Source: Sphingomonadales bacterium
GTDB lineage: Bacteria > Pseudomonadota > Alphaproteobacteria > Sphingomonadales > Kordiimonadaceae
Reading direction: 5' to 3'
Length of the DNA stretch: 64,000 nucleotides
NCBI GenBank assembly: GCA_011088215.1
Contig: JAALKD010000013.1
Span: forward strand, 1-64,000
The position numbers and the translations under genes are program-made. Under the pieces are notes generated by a model. That model was not told the DNA's origin and searched no databases. It saw only the letters and a list, made by a program, of their open reading frames with translations. This document shows positions 49,168-59,215 of this stretch, piece by piece; the stretch's first letter is position 1; every line of letters begins with the position of its first letter.

Positions 49168-51660
49168 ATGTTTCAAAATTACTTTCAGGCGATGTTTCGG
49201 AATATTATGGCCAACAAGGTATATGGCTTCATTAATATTGTTGGCCTTGCCATTGGGTTGACAGCTTGCATTTTGATTATGCTTTTTGTCCGCGACGAGC
49301 TTTCTTTTGACCGCTTTTGGGCAAAGTCTGACGGTATTTACCGCCTGCATACCACCTTCAACGTGCCGGGGCGTCAACCCTTTGTTACGGCCAGTGCACA
49401 AGGTCCCACGAAAGAAGCTCTGAAAGGCTATTTCCCTGAGGAAATAGCGCACACCACTCGTTTTGCTCAGATGCAGCCTGTGGTTAAATATCAGGACAAG
49501 GTTTTTTATGAGCGAGTCCATTGGACCGACCCTGACACAGTTAAAGTGTTTGACTTTGATGTTGTTGAAGGTGACCTGGCTGCAGCCCTCAGCGACAACA
49601 GCAGCATCGCGCTAAATCAGACTTTCGCACAAAAATATTTCGGCGATGAAGTGGCGGTTGGCAAGGTTTTGACCATGACCACCTTCGGCGTGGTGCGGGA
49701 CTATCAGGTTGCTGCGGTGTTCCGTGACCTGCCCCACAACACTGTACTTTCCTTTCAAGCGCTGACTATGATTGACGAGCAAGACTTTACTCATCAGCCG
49801 GCCATATTTTCCGAATGGTTTTCGTTAAACAATTGGGTCTATTTCACCTTGAAGCCCGGCGTGGACATTTCAAGAATTCAGGCTCAACTCGGCAGCTTTG
49901 CTGACGCTGTAATTATTGCACCCGGCGCCTTTGACGACGACACCAAACCGTCGGACTTTGTTACTTATAGCGCGATGCCGTTAACCGAGCTTCAACTCAA
50001 CAGCCCGGGTGGTCGTGAAATGAAGCCGGTAGGTAACGCCGGGATCGTGGCGACATTCACCGCCATTGCCGGGCTTGTCTTGTTGATTGCCTGCATCAAT
50101 TTTACCAATCTGGCCACAGCCAGATCGACTCAGCGCGCCCGCGAGGTTGCGCTCAGGAAAGTACTCGGCGCAAAACGCAAGCAATTGATCCTGCAGTTTA
50201 TCAGCGAGTCGCTTTTGCTTGCGACAGTTGGGCTGTTGTTGGCCATCGTTTTTGTTGAATTGCTGTTGCCCTTTTACGAGCAATTTCTGGATCGCAACTT
50301 AACCTTTAATTATACGGGCACATTTGGCCTGACCATGTTTGCTGGGCTGATAGGGCTTGTCGGGTTGATCGCAGGTTTTTACCCTGCGCTTGTGTTGTCC
50401 GGTTTTCGACCTGCGCGGGTATTGAAAGCCAATCGGTCAACTGAAACAAAAGGCTCGTCCCGGTTGCGTAGCGGACTGGTTATCCTTCAGTTTTCTATTT
50501 CCATAGCTCTTATAATTGCCACTGGTGTTGTCTTTGGCCAGATGGTCTATGCCAACTCAAAAGATCCAGGGTTTAATAAAGAAAACCTGTTGATAGTGCG
50601 CAATGTGTCGCGTGAAGGCATTGTAGGCAAGCAGCAAACTTTGAAGGATGAAATTCTACGACTTCCCGGCGTTGTATCAGCGACCTATGTCGCCGATGCA
50701 CCCGCCAGCGGCAATGAAAGTAATTCATCTGTTCGTATCCCCAGTAACCCCGAAGCGGGTGATATTTTAATCGGCCGCCAGTTGGTCGATGAAGATTTTT
50801 TCCCGAGCTACCAAATTCCCATTGTTGCCGGCCGAAACTACAACCGTGATTTTGCCCAGGACGGCATGCCAGATTTTTCAAATGCTGAGCCTGGCCAAAC
50901 GCTTAACGGTACTTTGATCGTCAATCAGGCAGCGCTTAAAAGTCTTGGCTTTGGTGCCGCGGAAGAAGCGGTTGGGCAGATTGTTCAGGTTCAAACCGGT
51001 AGCGCCGGTTCAGATGCCATTTTTGCCAACCTGGAAATTATCGGCGTGTCGGCGAATACGCATTTTAAATCGCTTCGGCAGCTGGTACGGCCTGAAATGT
51101 ATTATTTTGTCAAAGATGGTTTCAGGAATTTAACGGTTCGTTATTCCGGTGACCCTACCGCTCTTTTGGCACAAATCGGGACCACGTGGCGCACCCTTGC
51201 AGCAGATGTTCCTTTCAGTCACTCGTTCGTCGACGAAGCCATGGCACAGCAATATCTGCAGGAACAAAATCTGGCGACCATGTTGGGTACTTTTGCTTCG
51301 CTTGCGGTGTTGGTTGCCTGTATGGGCCTATACGGGCTTGCATCTTTTACCGCTGAGCGTCGCACGCGAGAAATTGGTATTCGCAAAGTTATGGGCGCGC
51401 GAGTGATGGACATTGTCCGCCTATTGGTCTGGCAATTTTCGAAACCGGTTTTGGTAGCCAACCTCATCGCCTGGCCAGTGGCCGCATGGGGCATGATGAT
51501 GTGGCTGGAAAGTTTCCCTTACCGGCTGGATAGCTGGGTGTTGGCACCCTTATGCATGATCGCTGGGGCAATCGCGCTTGCCATTGCATGGGCAACTGTT
51601 GGCGGTAACGCCGCGCGTGTGGCCCGAGCCAACCCTATCAACGCCCTTCGTTACGAATAA
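49168..51660 (+). CDS. FtsX/MacB-like ABC permease, paralog 5
   Basis: MFQNYFQAMFRNIMANKVYGFINIVGLAIGL...ANPINALRYE. Confidence 0.95.
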   Translation: MFQNYFQAMFRNIMANKVYGFINIVGLAIGLTACILIMLFVRDELSFDRFWAKSDGIYRLHTTFNVPGRQPFVTASAQGPTKEALKGYFPEEIAHTTRFAQMQPVVKYQDKVFYERVHWTDPDTVKVFDFDVVEGDLAAALSDNSSIALNQTFAQKYFGDEVAVGKVLTMTTFGVVRDYQVAAVFRDLPHNTVLSFQALTMIDEQDFTHQPAIFSEWFSLNNWVYFTLKPGVDISRIQAQLGSFADAVIIAPGAFDDDTKPSDFVTYSAMPLTELQLNSPGGREMKPVGNAGIVATFTAIAGLVLLIACINFTNLATARSTQRAREVALRKVLGAKRKQLILQFISESLLLATVGLLLAIVFVELLLPFYEQFLDRNLTFNYTGTFGLTMFAGLIGLVGLIAGFYPALVLSGFRPARVLKANRSTETKGSSRLRSGLVILQFSISIALIIATGVVFGQMVYANSKDPGFNKENLLIVRNVSREGIVGKQQTLKDEILRLPGVVSATYVADAPASGNESNSSVRIPSNPEAGDILIGRQLVDEDFFPSYQIPIVAGRNYNRDFAQDGMPDFSNAEPGQTLNGTLIVNQAALKSLGFGAAEEAVGQIVQVQTGSAGSDAIFANLEIIGVSANTHFKSLRQLVRPEMYYFVKDGFRNLTVRYSGDPTALLAQIGTTWRTLAADVPFSHSFVDEAMAQQYLQEQNLATMLGTFASLAVLVACMGLYGLASFTAERRTREIGIRKVMGARVMDIVRLLVWQFSKPVLVANLIAWPVAAWGMMMWLESFPYRLDSWVLAPLCMIAGAIALAIAWATVGGNAARVARANPINALRYE

Positions 51661-51670
51661 GGAAACAGCC

Positions 51671-54100
51671 GTGTTTGCAAATTATTTGAAAACCGCGCTG
51701 CGTAACATTATGCGGCAAAAGTTGTTTTCCTTTATCAATATTGTCGGGTTGGCCATCGGGCTTGCCGCTTTCATTCTCATTGTGCTTTTTGTCCGTGATG
51801 AAATGTCCTGGGATCAGCACTGGGACCGCGCTGACGACATTTACCGGTTAGAAACAACATTGCAGTATCCGAGAGGATCAGATCGTTTCAGCCCATCTGC
51901 AGCGGCACCGCTCAAGGAAATTCTCCTTGATACAATTCAGGAAGTTGAAGCTGTAACACGCTTTGTCGATGTGAATGTAACAGTACGCCACGGTGCTGAT
52001 GTTAATGCCCAAATTATGCTTTTCGTTGACAATAATTTTATTGAGTTTTTTGACTTCCCGTTTATGGAAGGCAGTAGGGAAACCGCTTTTGCGACCATCA
52101 ATAGTATTGTTATCAGCCAATCAACGGCGCAGCGTTATTTCGGTGAGAATACGGCACTGGGGCGCATTATTTCGGCAAGATTGGGCGGCGAATTCCGTGA
52201 CTTCACTGTTGGTGGCGTGATCGAGAATCCACGCAGTGATACGCATTTGCGCCATGATTTTCTGGTGCCGATGAACCGAGAGTATTTTGCAAATGCTCGC
52301 TGGTTTACGGAAGACTGGCGGTTTTTGGTTCACGACACCTATATTCGCTTTGCCCCCGAAACAAATATAAGTGCAATGAGAGCAGCACTACCTGCTGTTG
52401 TCTCACAGCATAAGCCAACCATATTCAGCAACGGACAAGAAGACAGGCGCAACGTGATGCTACATCTGGTGCCTATTCAGGATACCCATCTTCATTCGCA
52501 TATTGCAGCTGCGGATCCGGATGTGTTGTTTGGGTTTTTAGCCGTCGCATTTCTTATTTTGATGATTGCAGTTGCTAATTTTCTCAATCTGTCAATGGCG
52601 CGCACAGCATACCGGGCAAGGGAGGTTGCATTACGCAAAGTTGTTGGTGCTCGACGTGCGCAAATTATCCAGCAGTTTTTAGGTGAGTCCGTTATTCTTG
52701 TATTTGTATCAATGTTGATCGCATTGGTGCTAGTTGAAGTGAGTTTGCCTTACTATAATGAATTCCTTTCAGCCTTTGTGACTCTTGACTTTATTAATCA
52801 AACCAGTGTTTTGATGGGTTTATTACTGCTGTGTATAAGTATTGGTTTGGCAGCTGGAAGCTTTCAAGCATTTTATTTTGCAGTCCTGAAACCGCGCGAT
52901 GTTCTGTATAGCAATACAGCGGCAGATAATGGCACCAGTATGCTTCGAACAGGCTTGGTCGTTGCCCAGTTCGCGATTTCTATCGCTTTGATGACATTTG
53001 CTTTCTTTGTAACACAGCAAACCAAGTATGCCCGCACATTGGATATTGGATTTAATGCCGAAGAGGTCATCATTGTGGGCGGGACCAATAATGACCGATC
53101 CGAGATATTCAAAACCAGATTACTTGAAAGCCCGCATATTACCGCCGTCGGACGTTCTTCGGATGTACCAACTGAGGGCAGTGAAGATCGTGTTTCAATC
53201 ATACGAGCATTGGATGGTGAAGCGTTAACCATGGATGGCTTAACGATTGGGCCAGACTTCTTCAATGCCTATGAAATACCATTGCTTGCGGGAAGGTACT
53301 TAACACAAAACGAGGCAGACGCAGCACGCTTGCGTGAGGATGACGGTGATTATAAACCTGCAATCAATATTGTTGTTAACGCCAGTGGTGCCGAGTTACT
53401 AGGATACTCCGTACCAGACGCAGCTATCAATCAAACAATAACAACCGATTTATATGCAAATTGGCGTGTGGATGCCACAATTGTGGGTGTCGTTGACGAT
53501 TTCCACTTCGATAGTGCGCGTGCTGTTATTCGCCCGGGCCTTTATTATGTATTTGAACCGCGTCAATCTGTGATGAGCGTTCGTGCCGAGACTGGAGCGC
53601 GGGCAGAAGCCATTGAGGAGATTGAAGAAATATGGCGGGAGATATATCCGGAGAATTTCCTCTATTATCGCACCATGCTGGAAATGGTTGAGCAGCAATA
53701 CCAGAACGACGAACAATTGGCTGTAATGGTTTCTGCCTTCACCTTACTGGCAGTAGTCATTTCTTGTCTTGGTTTGTACGGCCTTGCGTCTTTCACCGTA
53801 GAGCGCCGCACCAGAGAAATCGGATTGCGGAAAATTTTAGGTGCGTCCGTGAAGGATGTTATTGGCTTGCTGCTGTGGCAATTTGCAAAGCCGATATTGG
53901 TCGCCAACCTGATTGCATGGCCGGTCGCATTTTATTTCATCAGCGATTGGCTAAACAGCTTTGCCTATAGGATTGATCTGGACCCAGCACCCTTTGTTTT
54001 AACTGGCGGTTTGGCATTGATCATTGGCTGGTTGACGGTGGCAGGCCATGCATTTTTGGTGGCACGGGCAAATCCGATCAATGCGCTTCGATACGAATGA
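51671..54100 (+). CDS. FtsX/MacB-like ABC permease, paralog 6
   Basis: GTG start VFANYLKTALRNIMRQKLFSFINIVGLAIGL...ANPINALRYE. Confidence 0.93.
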   Translation: MFANYLKTALRNIMRQKLFSFINIVGLAIGLAAFILIVLFVRDEMSWDQHWDRADDIYRLETTLQYPRGSDRFSPSAAAPLKEILLDTIQEVEAVTRFVDVNVTVRHGADVNAQIMLFVDNNFIEFFDFPFMEGSRETAFATINSIVISQSTAQRYFGENTALGRIISARLGGEFRDFTVGGVIENPRSDTHLRHDFLVPMNREYFANARWFTEDWRFLVHDTYIRFAPETNISAMRAALPAVVSQHKPTIFSNGQEDRRNVMLHLVPIQDTHLHSHIAAADPDVLFGFLAVAFLILMIAVANFLNLSMARTAYRAREVALRKVVGARRAQIIQQFLGESVILVFVSMLIALVLVEVSLPYYNEFLSAFVTLDFINQTSVLMGLLLLCISIGLAAGSFQAFYFAVLKPRDVLYSNTAADNGTSMLRTGLVVAQFAISIALMTFAFFVTQQTKYARTLDIGFNAEEVIIVGGTNNDRSEIFKTRLLESPHITAVGRSSDVPTEGSEDRVSIIRALDGEALTMDGLTIGPDFFNAYEIPLLAGRYLTQNEADAARLREDDGDYKPAINIVVNASGAELLGYSVPDAAINQTITTDLYANWRVDATIVGVVDDFHFDSARAVIRPGLYYVFEPRQSVMSVRAETGARAEAIEEIEEIWREIYPENFLYYRTMLEMVEQQYQNDEQLAVMVSAFTLLAVVISCLGLYGLASFTVERRTREIGLRKILGASVKDVIGLLLWQFAKPILVANLIAWPVAFYFISDWLNSFAYRIDLDPAPFVLTGGLALIIGWLTVAGHAFLVARANPINALRYE

Positions 54101-54122
54101 TGACAGCTTTAGGAGAGACCGC

Positions 54123-56543
54123 TTGTTCCAGACTTACATAAGTATCGCACTTAGAAACCTGATAAAAAACAGGTTCTATAATGCCGTCAATATTGGCGGC
54201 CTAGCAGTGGGTCTGGCTGCGTGCATTATGATTCTGTTGTTTGTCGATCACGAACTTTCATACGATCAATGGATTCCGGAGCACAACCGAACTGTTCGAG
54301 CCGAGACTATTACCCGGTTTGAAGGGGCGCCAGAGGGTGATTCCGAAAGTATCCAGCCAGTCGTTGGCCCGTTAATCGCGGAACAATTAAGCGACATCGA
54401 ACTAACTGTTCGCCTGAACGGAAATACCATTGCGCTGTCGACCGGTCTTGCCGCCTTTGAGCAGAGAGTCACCTTAACAGACCCTGATATTTTTGAGATG
54501 TTTGGTATCAAGCTTATTGAAGGTAGCGCCGATACCGCTCTTGATGACCCAGAGAGCATTGTGCTTAGTCGGAAAGATGCGGTCAGGATTTTTGGCCCGG
54601 GTTCGGTGGTTGGCAAAACTGTGAAAGTGGATGGCCAGCATACAATGAAAGTTACCGGTGTCATGCCCGACTGGCCGGTATTGTCAGACCTCACAATAGA
54701 GGCTCTTGTGCCTTTTTCGTCGCCAATTATCGATGACCAGCCATGGCTGCGGGAAAATTGGGGATCGTTTTCCGGTGTTACCTATATGCGTCTGGCCAAA
54801 GGTGTTGACCAAATAAATTTTACCGAACAATTCAATGAAATAGCCCAAAGAATAGCGCCTGACTGGGCCTACAAATCCAAAATTGAGCGCGGTCTTCCAC
54901 CAACATTCACGTATCATTTCACACCGGTTGTCGACGCTCATTTGAAATCCGATAGCGAACTTGGCTCTCGCGGTAGTATAGAGGCATTGTGGTCGGCCGC
55001 CATTGTCGCAGTGCTGATTTTGGCGATTGCAGTTATGAATGTTACCAACCGTGGTACCATGCTGGCGTTAAAGCGGGTCCGCGAAGTTACCATTCGTAAG
55101 GCGCTCGGTGCTAAAGCCAAACATCTGGTTGCTCAAATTCTAATAGAAGCGATTGTACTTTCCCTGATCGCAATGCTGGCAGGTATTGTGATGGTGGAGC
55201 TGTTGCTGCCGATATTTGGTACAATGATGGATCGCCCGCTTTCGAGCGCACCACTATATAAAATTACTGTTGCTGGGCCATTGCTGATCTTCGCCGTTGT
55301 CATCGGTTCGATTAGTGGTCTCTATCCAGCCTTGGTTGCAGCACGTTTCCGGCCAATTGACCATCTGAACGGAGTGTCACCGACGGTGGGGATTCGCTTT
55401 AGAAACTTCCTGATGATTGCACAGTTCGCAGCCACTATCGGGCTTCTGGTTACCTGTTTTGTTGTTTTTCAACAGGCTAATTATGCCCAAAGTCGCAATC
55501 CGGGGTTTAATAGTGCGCAATTGGTACAAATTAGCGGCATAAGCCGCCCGGCGGTATTGGACCAAGAACAGTCCTTCAGAGAGCGTCTAGCCCGCATTCC
55601 TGGAGTTGAGGCGGTAGCCGCAAGCCACGTGGCGCCAGGCCATGACTATAATAATTTCAATTCAGGTTCCGTGGAGGGCGGCCCAACCGTAAACATACGC
55701 CGAATTTCCGTCTCAGAAGATTTTTTTGAAACCATGAAAATTCAGGCAATTGCCGGCAGAGTGTTTTCTTCTGACAGAGTCGGTGACCGCGAGGTTAGAG
55801 ATGACAACGGCAGTATTGCACCGATCATTCTCAATCACACGGCGGTCAGGCAACTTGGGCTGGAAAACCCCGAAAGCGCCATTGGTCGGGTTGTTCAGTT
55901 GAGTGCTGGCAATCAACGAACTATTGTCGGCGTGACTAATGATTTGTTTTTGGGATCGGTCAGAAATGATGTGGCGCCCAGCTATTTCTGGATCGATCCA
56001 CGGGATTTCCGTCATATCATTATGCGGGTTTCTCCGCTTAATATGGCGGCCACCCTCGCAGAAATTGATCAGGCCTGGCGCCAGCAGTTCCCCGACATAC
56101 CGGTTCAGCGCCAGTTTTTGGACGAAGCGTTTGCTTCATATTATGATACCGAACGCCGCCGCGGCTGGCTGTTGTTTGGCAGTGCCATTGTAATGATTGT
56201 AATTGCAACTGTGGGGCTGTTCGCTCTGTCTGCATTGACAACCGAACGCCGTGCCCGCGAGATTGTTATTCGTAAGGTGCTGGGTGCGCGCACCTCAAAT
56301 ATTGTCAATTTGCTATTGTGGCAGTTTTCCACCCCAATCCTTGTGGCAAACATCATAGCCTGGCCAATTGCCTGGTATGTTTTGCACAGTTGGCTTGAAG
56401 CCTTCGTCGATCGGGTTGCCTTGTCCCCATTACCATTCCTGGGTGCAGGGTTGCTGGTTTTGGGGATTGCAGGGGTCACAATAATTGGTCAGTCAATCGT
56501 TTTGGCGCTGTCCAACCCCGCACGAATTTTACGCTACGAATAA
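54123..56543 (+). CDS. FtsX/MacB-like ABC permease, paralog 7
   Basis: TTG start LFQTYISIALRNLIKNRFYNAVNIGGLAVGL...SNPARILRYE. Confidence 0.92.
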   Translation: MFQTYISIALRNLIKNRFYNAVNIGGLAVGLAACIMILLFVDHELSYDQWIPEHNRTVRAETITRFEGAPEGDSESIQPVVGPLIAEQLSDIELTVRLNGNTIALSTGLAAFEQRVTLTDPDIFEMFGIKLIEGSADTALDDPESIVLSRKDAVRIFGPGSVVGKTVKVDGQHTMKVTGVMPDWPVLSDLTIEALVPFSSPIIDDQPWLRENWGSFSGVTYMRLAKGVDQINFTEQFNEIAQRIAPDWAYKSKIERGLPPTFTYHFTPVVDAHLKSDSELGSRGSIEALWSAAIVAVLILAIAVMNVTNRGTMLALKRVREVTIRKALGAKAKHLVAQILIEAIVLSLIAMLAGIVMVELLLPIFGTMMDRPLSSAPLYKITVAGPLLIFAVVIGSISGLYPALVAARFRPIDHLNGVSPTVGIRFRNFLMIAQFAATIGLLVTCFVVFQQANYAQSRNPGFNSAQLVQISGISRPAVLDQEQSFRERLARIPGVEAVAASHVAPGHDYNNFNSGSVEGGPTVNIRRISVSEDFFETMKIQAIAGRVFSSDRVGDREVRDDNGSIAPIILNHTAVRQLGLENPESAIGRVVQLSAGNQRTIVGVTNDLFLGSVRNDVAPSYFWIDPRDFRHIIMRVSPLNMAATLAEIDQAWRQQFPDIPVQRQFLDEAFASYYDTERRRGWLLFGSAIVMIVIATVGLFALSALTTERRAREIVIRKVLGARTSNIVNLLLWQFSTPILVANIIAWPIAWYVLHSWLEAFVDRVALSPLPFLGAGLLVLGIAGVTIIGQSIVLALSNPARILRYE

Positions 56544-56612
56544 AAAATGAATAATACCCAAAAAGGGGCCAATGCCACCAAAGCAGAAAACGGCAAGAGA
56601 GGATGACAGATC

Positions 56613-59120
56613 ATGTTTAGAAACTACTTGAGAACGGCCCTGGGCCATATATTTAAGAACCGCTTGTTTACAGCGATTAATGTATTTGGCCTGGCCATCG
56701 GGTTGATGAGCTGCATATTGATCATCCTGTTTGTTCGCGATGAAATGTCATACGACGCTTTCGTGCCCGAGGGCGAGCGTGTCGTGCGTCTGCATTCGGG
56801 CTTTTATCCCCCCGGTCGGCCGCCTTTTGAAACAGTGCGATCTCCGGGGCGCTTTAAGGATGCACTTACAGCCTATGCCAGCGGTGAAGTTGAAGCCGGA
56901 GTTCGCCTCTTTTTCAATGGCACTACTATCATCCGTGACGCAGATGCGTTTACCGAAATGATGACCTTTGCGGACAATAGTTTTTTTGATGTGCTGAACC
57001 TGCCGTTCGCGCATGGTTCGCCGGAAACATCGTTTCGTAACAACAATGATTTTCTCGTTACCGAAGAGATTGCACTGAAGTATTTCGGCCGCACGGACGT
57101 GGTTGGTGAAACTTTGGTTAGCTGCTGCATTGGGCCAGATTCCATGCCCCTGAAAATTACCGGCGTGCTCAAGGATATTCCTGAAGCGTCCCATCTGAAT
57201 ATTGACATGTTGTTTGTGATAGACCCGGCTTTGTTCGCGCCCTTTCCTAACATTCTGGATACCTGGACCAGCGTGAATGTCTTCACCTATTTTAAATTGC
57301 GCGAAGGTGCGACCGCCGAACAGTTGCAAGAGCGGGTGATAACCTGGCTGGATACGGAAAGTGTTTTTGTTGACGATCCGCGCATTCCTGGCAAGCCATC
57401 TGAGTTTTCCAAGCCTCGGATTATGAAGCTTGAGGATATCCACCTTCGCGCCCGTGAGCATGCGGGCAGTATCGGCGATATGGGCCCCATGGGTGACCAA
57501 ACCCTAGTGACAACTTTTATCTCGGTCGCCATTCTTATCCTGGTCATTGCATCGATTAACTTTATGAACCTGTCAACTGCCAAGGCCGCAAATCGTGCCC
57601 GTGAAGTTGCGCTACGCAAAGTCATGGGAGCCACCCGCAAGCAGGTCGCGTTTCAGTTTCTGGCTGAGGCAGTTGCGATTGCGTTTGCTGCGCTTGTTTT
57701 TGCCATTGTCGGCGTAGAGCTTGCCCTGCCCATATATAACGAAGCCATCGGCAAACAGCTGGAGCTGAACTTGCTTGGCGATTTGCCACTTTTTGCGGCG
57801 TTGATGGGCGGTGCGGTTTTAACTGGCCTCGTTTCAGGTTGTTACCCTGCGCTCTATCTGTCCCGGTTCCTGCCTGCCAGAATTTTACGGTCCAACAAAT
57901 CGTCTGACGGTGCCGGACAAGTCAGTTTCCGGTCGGTTCTGGTGGTTTTTCAATTCGCCATTTCAATCGGTTTGGTCATATGTACGGCGGTTGTCTACGG
58001 CCAGACCATTTATGCTCGTTCGCTTGATTTGGGTTACAGTCAGGAAGGCAAAATCGCCATACCGAGCTTCAACAGCCTGCAGACGCCTGAACAAGGCGAG
58101 ACAATTCGTCAGGCCATTAGCCAGCTACCAGGGGTCGAAAGCGTGACGCTGTCTTCTGAGGTGCCCAGTCAGGACAACGAAAACAATACCGGTTTTACGG
58201 TATTGTCCGGTGAAACAGTTTCAGACGGTCAGGCAACGGTTCTTAATTATCATGGATTTGGATATGGTTTTCTGGAGGCCTACGATATTAAACCGCTTGT
58301 TGGTCGCACATTCGATGAAGCATATGGGACAGACGCGATTGTCCCTATTCCAGAAGAGGAAGACCGGATCGGGTCAGCCAGTGTTGTTCTCAACGTCTCC
58401 GCCATCCAGCGGCTGGGATTTGGCACCCCCGAGGAAGCGCTCGGCAAAGTTCTTCGCGCAGATGTTTTCCGCGCTGGTAATTACGACCTGACTATAATCG
58501 GTGTTGTGCCAGACATGTACTTCCGGTCGGTAAAATTCGGTGTGCGCGCAAGTGTGTATTGGGTTCACCCTATGTCGTTCAGGGTCGCGACGGTTAGTTA
58601 TAATACTAATAATACAGCATCGCTGATCAATGACGTCGAAGCGATTTGGAAACAACATGCGCCGCAAGTTCCGCTTTCCCATGAATTTGTATCAGAGATG
58701 CTGGCAGCTCAGTATGATCAGGAAAACAGGCAAGCTGAATTGTTTGCCGCCTTTTCGGTTCTCGCTGTTTTGGTTGCCTGTCTCGGCTTGTTTGGTTTGG
58801 CGTCTTTCAGCGCAGAGCAGCGCACTAAGGAAATTGGCATTCGCAAGGTTCTTGGGGCGACGATACGAGACATTGTTCAGCTGCTGGTTTGGCAATTTTC
58901 TCGGCCAGTTCTTGTCGCCAATCTGATTGCTTGGCCCGCTGCATGGTATTTTATGTCAGACTGGCTCGATGGTTTTCGTTACAGTCTGGGCAACAGTTAT
59001 ATTTTAATGGTGGCAGTGGCGGCGGGCACCATTGCTTTGCTAATCGCCTGGGTCACTGTCGCTGGCCGGGCATACCGGGTGGCGCAAACCAACCCTATCT
59101 CAGCGCTTAGGTATGAATAA
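56613..59120 (+). CDS. FtsX/MacB-like ABC permease, paralog 8
   Basis: MFRNYLRTALGHIFKNRLFTAINVFGLAIGL...TNPISALRYE. Confidence 0.95.
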   Translation: MFRNYLRTALGHIFKNRLFTAINVFGLAIGLMSCILIILFVRDEMSYDAFVPEGERVVRLHSGFYPPGRPPFETVRSPGRFKDALTAYASGEVEAGVRLFFNGTTIIRDADAFTEMMTFADNSFFDVLNLPFAHGSPETSFRNNNDFLVTEEIALKYFGRTDVVGETLVSCCIGPDSMPLKITGVLKDIPEASHLNIDMLFVIDPALFAPFPNILDTWTSVNVFTYFKLREGATAEQLQERVITWLDTESVFVDDPRIPGKPSEFSKPRIMKLEDIHLRAREHAGSIGDMGPMGDQTLVTTFISVAILILVIASINFMNLSTAKAANRAREVALRKVMGATRKQVAFQFLAEAVAIAFAALVFAIVGVELALPIYNEAIGKQLELNLLGDLPLFAALMGGAVLTGLVSGCYPALYLSRFLPARILRSNKSSDGAGQVSFRSVLVVFQFAISIGLVICTAVVYGQTIYARSLDLGYSQEGKIAIPSFNSLQTPEQGETIRQAISQLPGVESVTLSSEVPSQDNENNTGFTVLSGETVSDGQATVLNYHGFGYGFLEAYDIKPLVGRTFDEAYGTDAIVPIPEEEDRIGSASVVLNVSAIQRLGFGTPEEALGKVLRADVFRAGNYDLTIIGVVPDMYFRSVKFGVRASVYWVHPMSFRVATVSYNTNNTASLINDVEAIWKQHAPQVPLSHEFVSEMLAAQYDQENRQAELFAAFSVLAVLVACLGLFGLASFSAEQRTKEIGIRKVLGATIRDIVQLLVWQFSRPVLVANLIAWPAAWYFMSDWLDGFRYSLGNSYILMVAVAAGTIALLIAWVTVAGRAYRVAQTNPISALRYE

Positions 59121-59168
59121 TGATGCCGCACCTAAAGCGCTAGCAAACAGAAACCATCAACAAATAGG

Positions 59169-59198
59169 AAAAGGCCTGGAAACTATCCGGGCCTTTTT
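59169..59198. terminator. Bidirectional rho-independent terminator
   Basis: AAAAGGCCTGGA AACTA TCCGGGCCTTTTT between convergent permease 8 and acyl-CoA synthetase. Confidence 0.85.
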
Positions 59199-59215
59199 CT
59201 GTCGTTAGCCTTGGC

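Noticed and set aside
48586-49521. Minus-strand ORF (311 aa) spanning the permease 4/5 junction
   Set aside because: Antisense shadow of conserved permease coding sequence with no recognisable domain.
40778-59120. Repeated kilobase-scale similarity considered as an assembly duplication
   Set aside because: The paralogs diverge strongly in sequence, especially in periplasmic segments, so they are separate genes and not artefactual copies.
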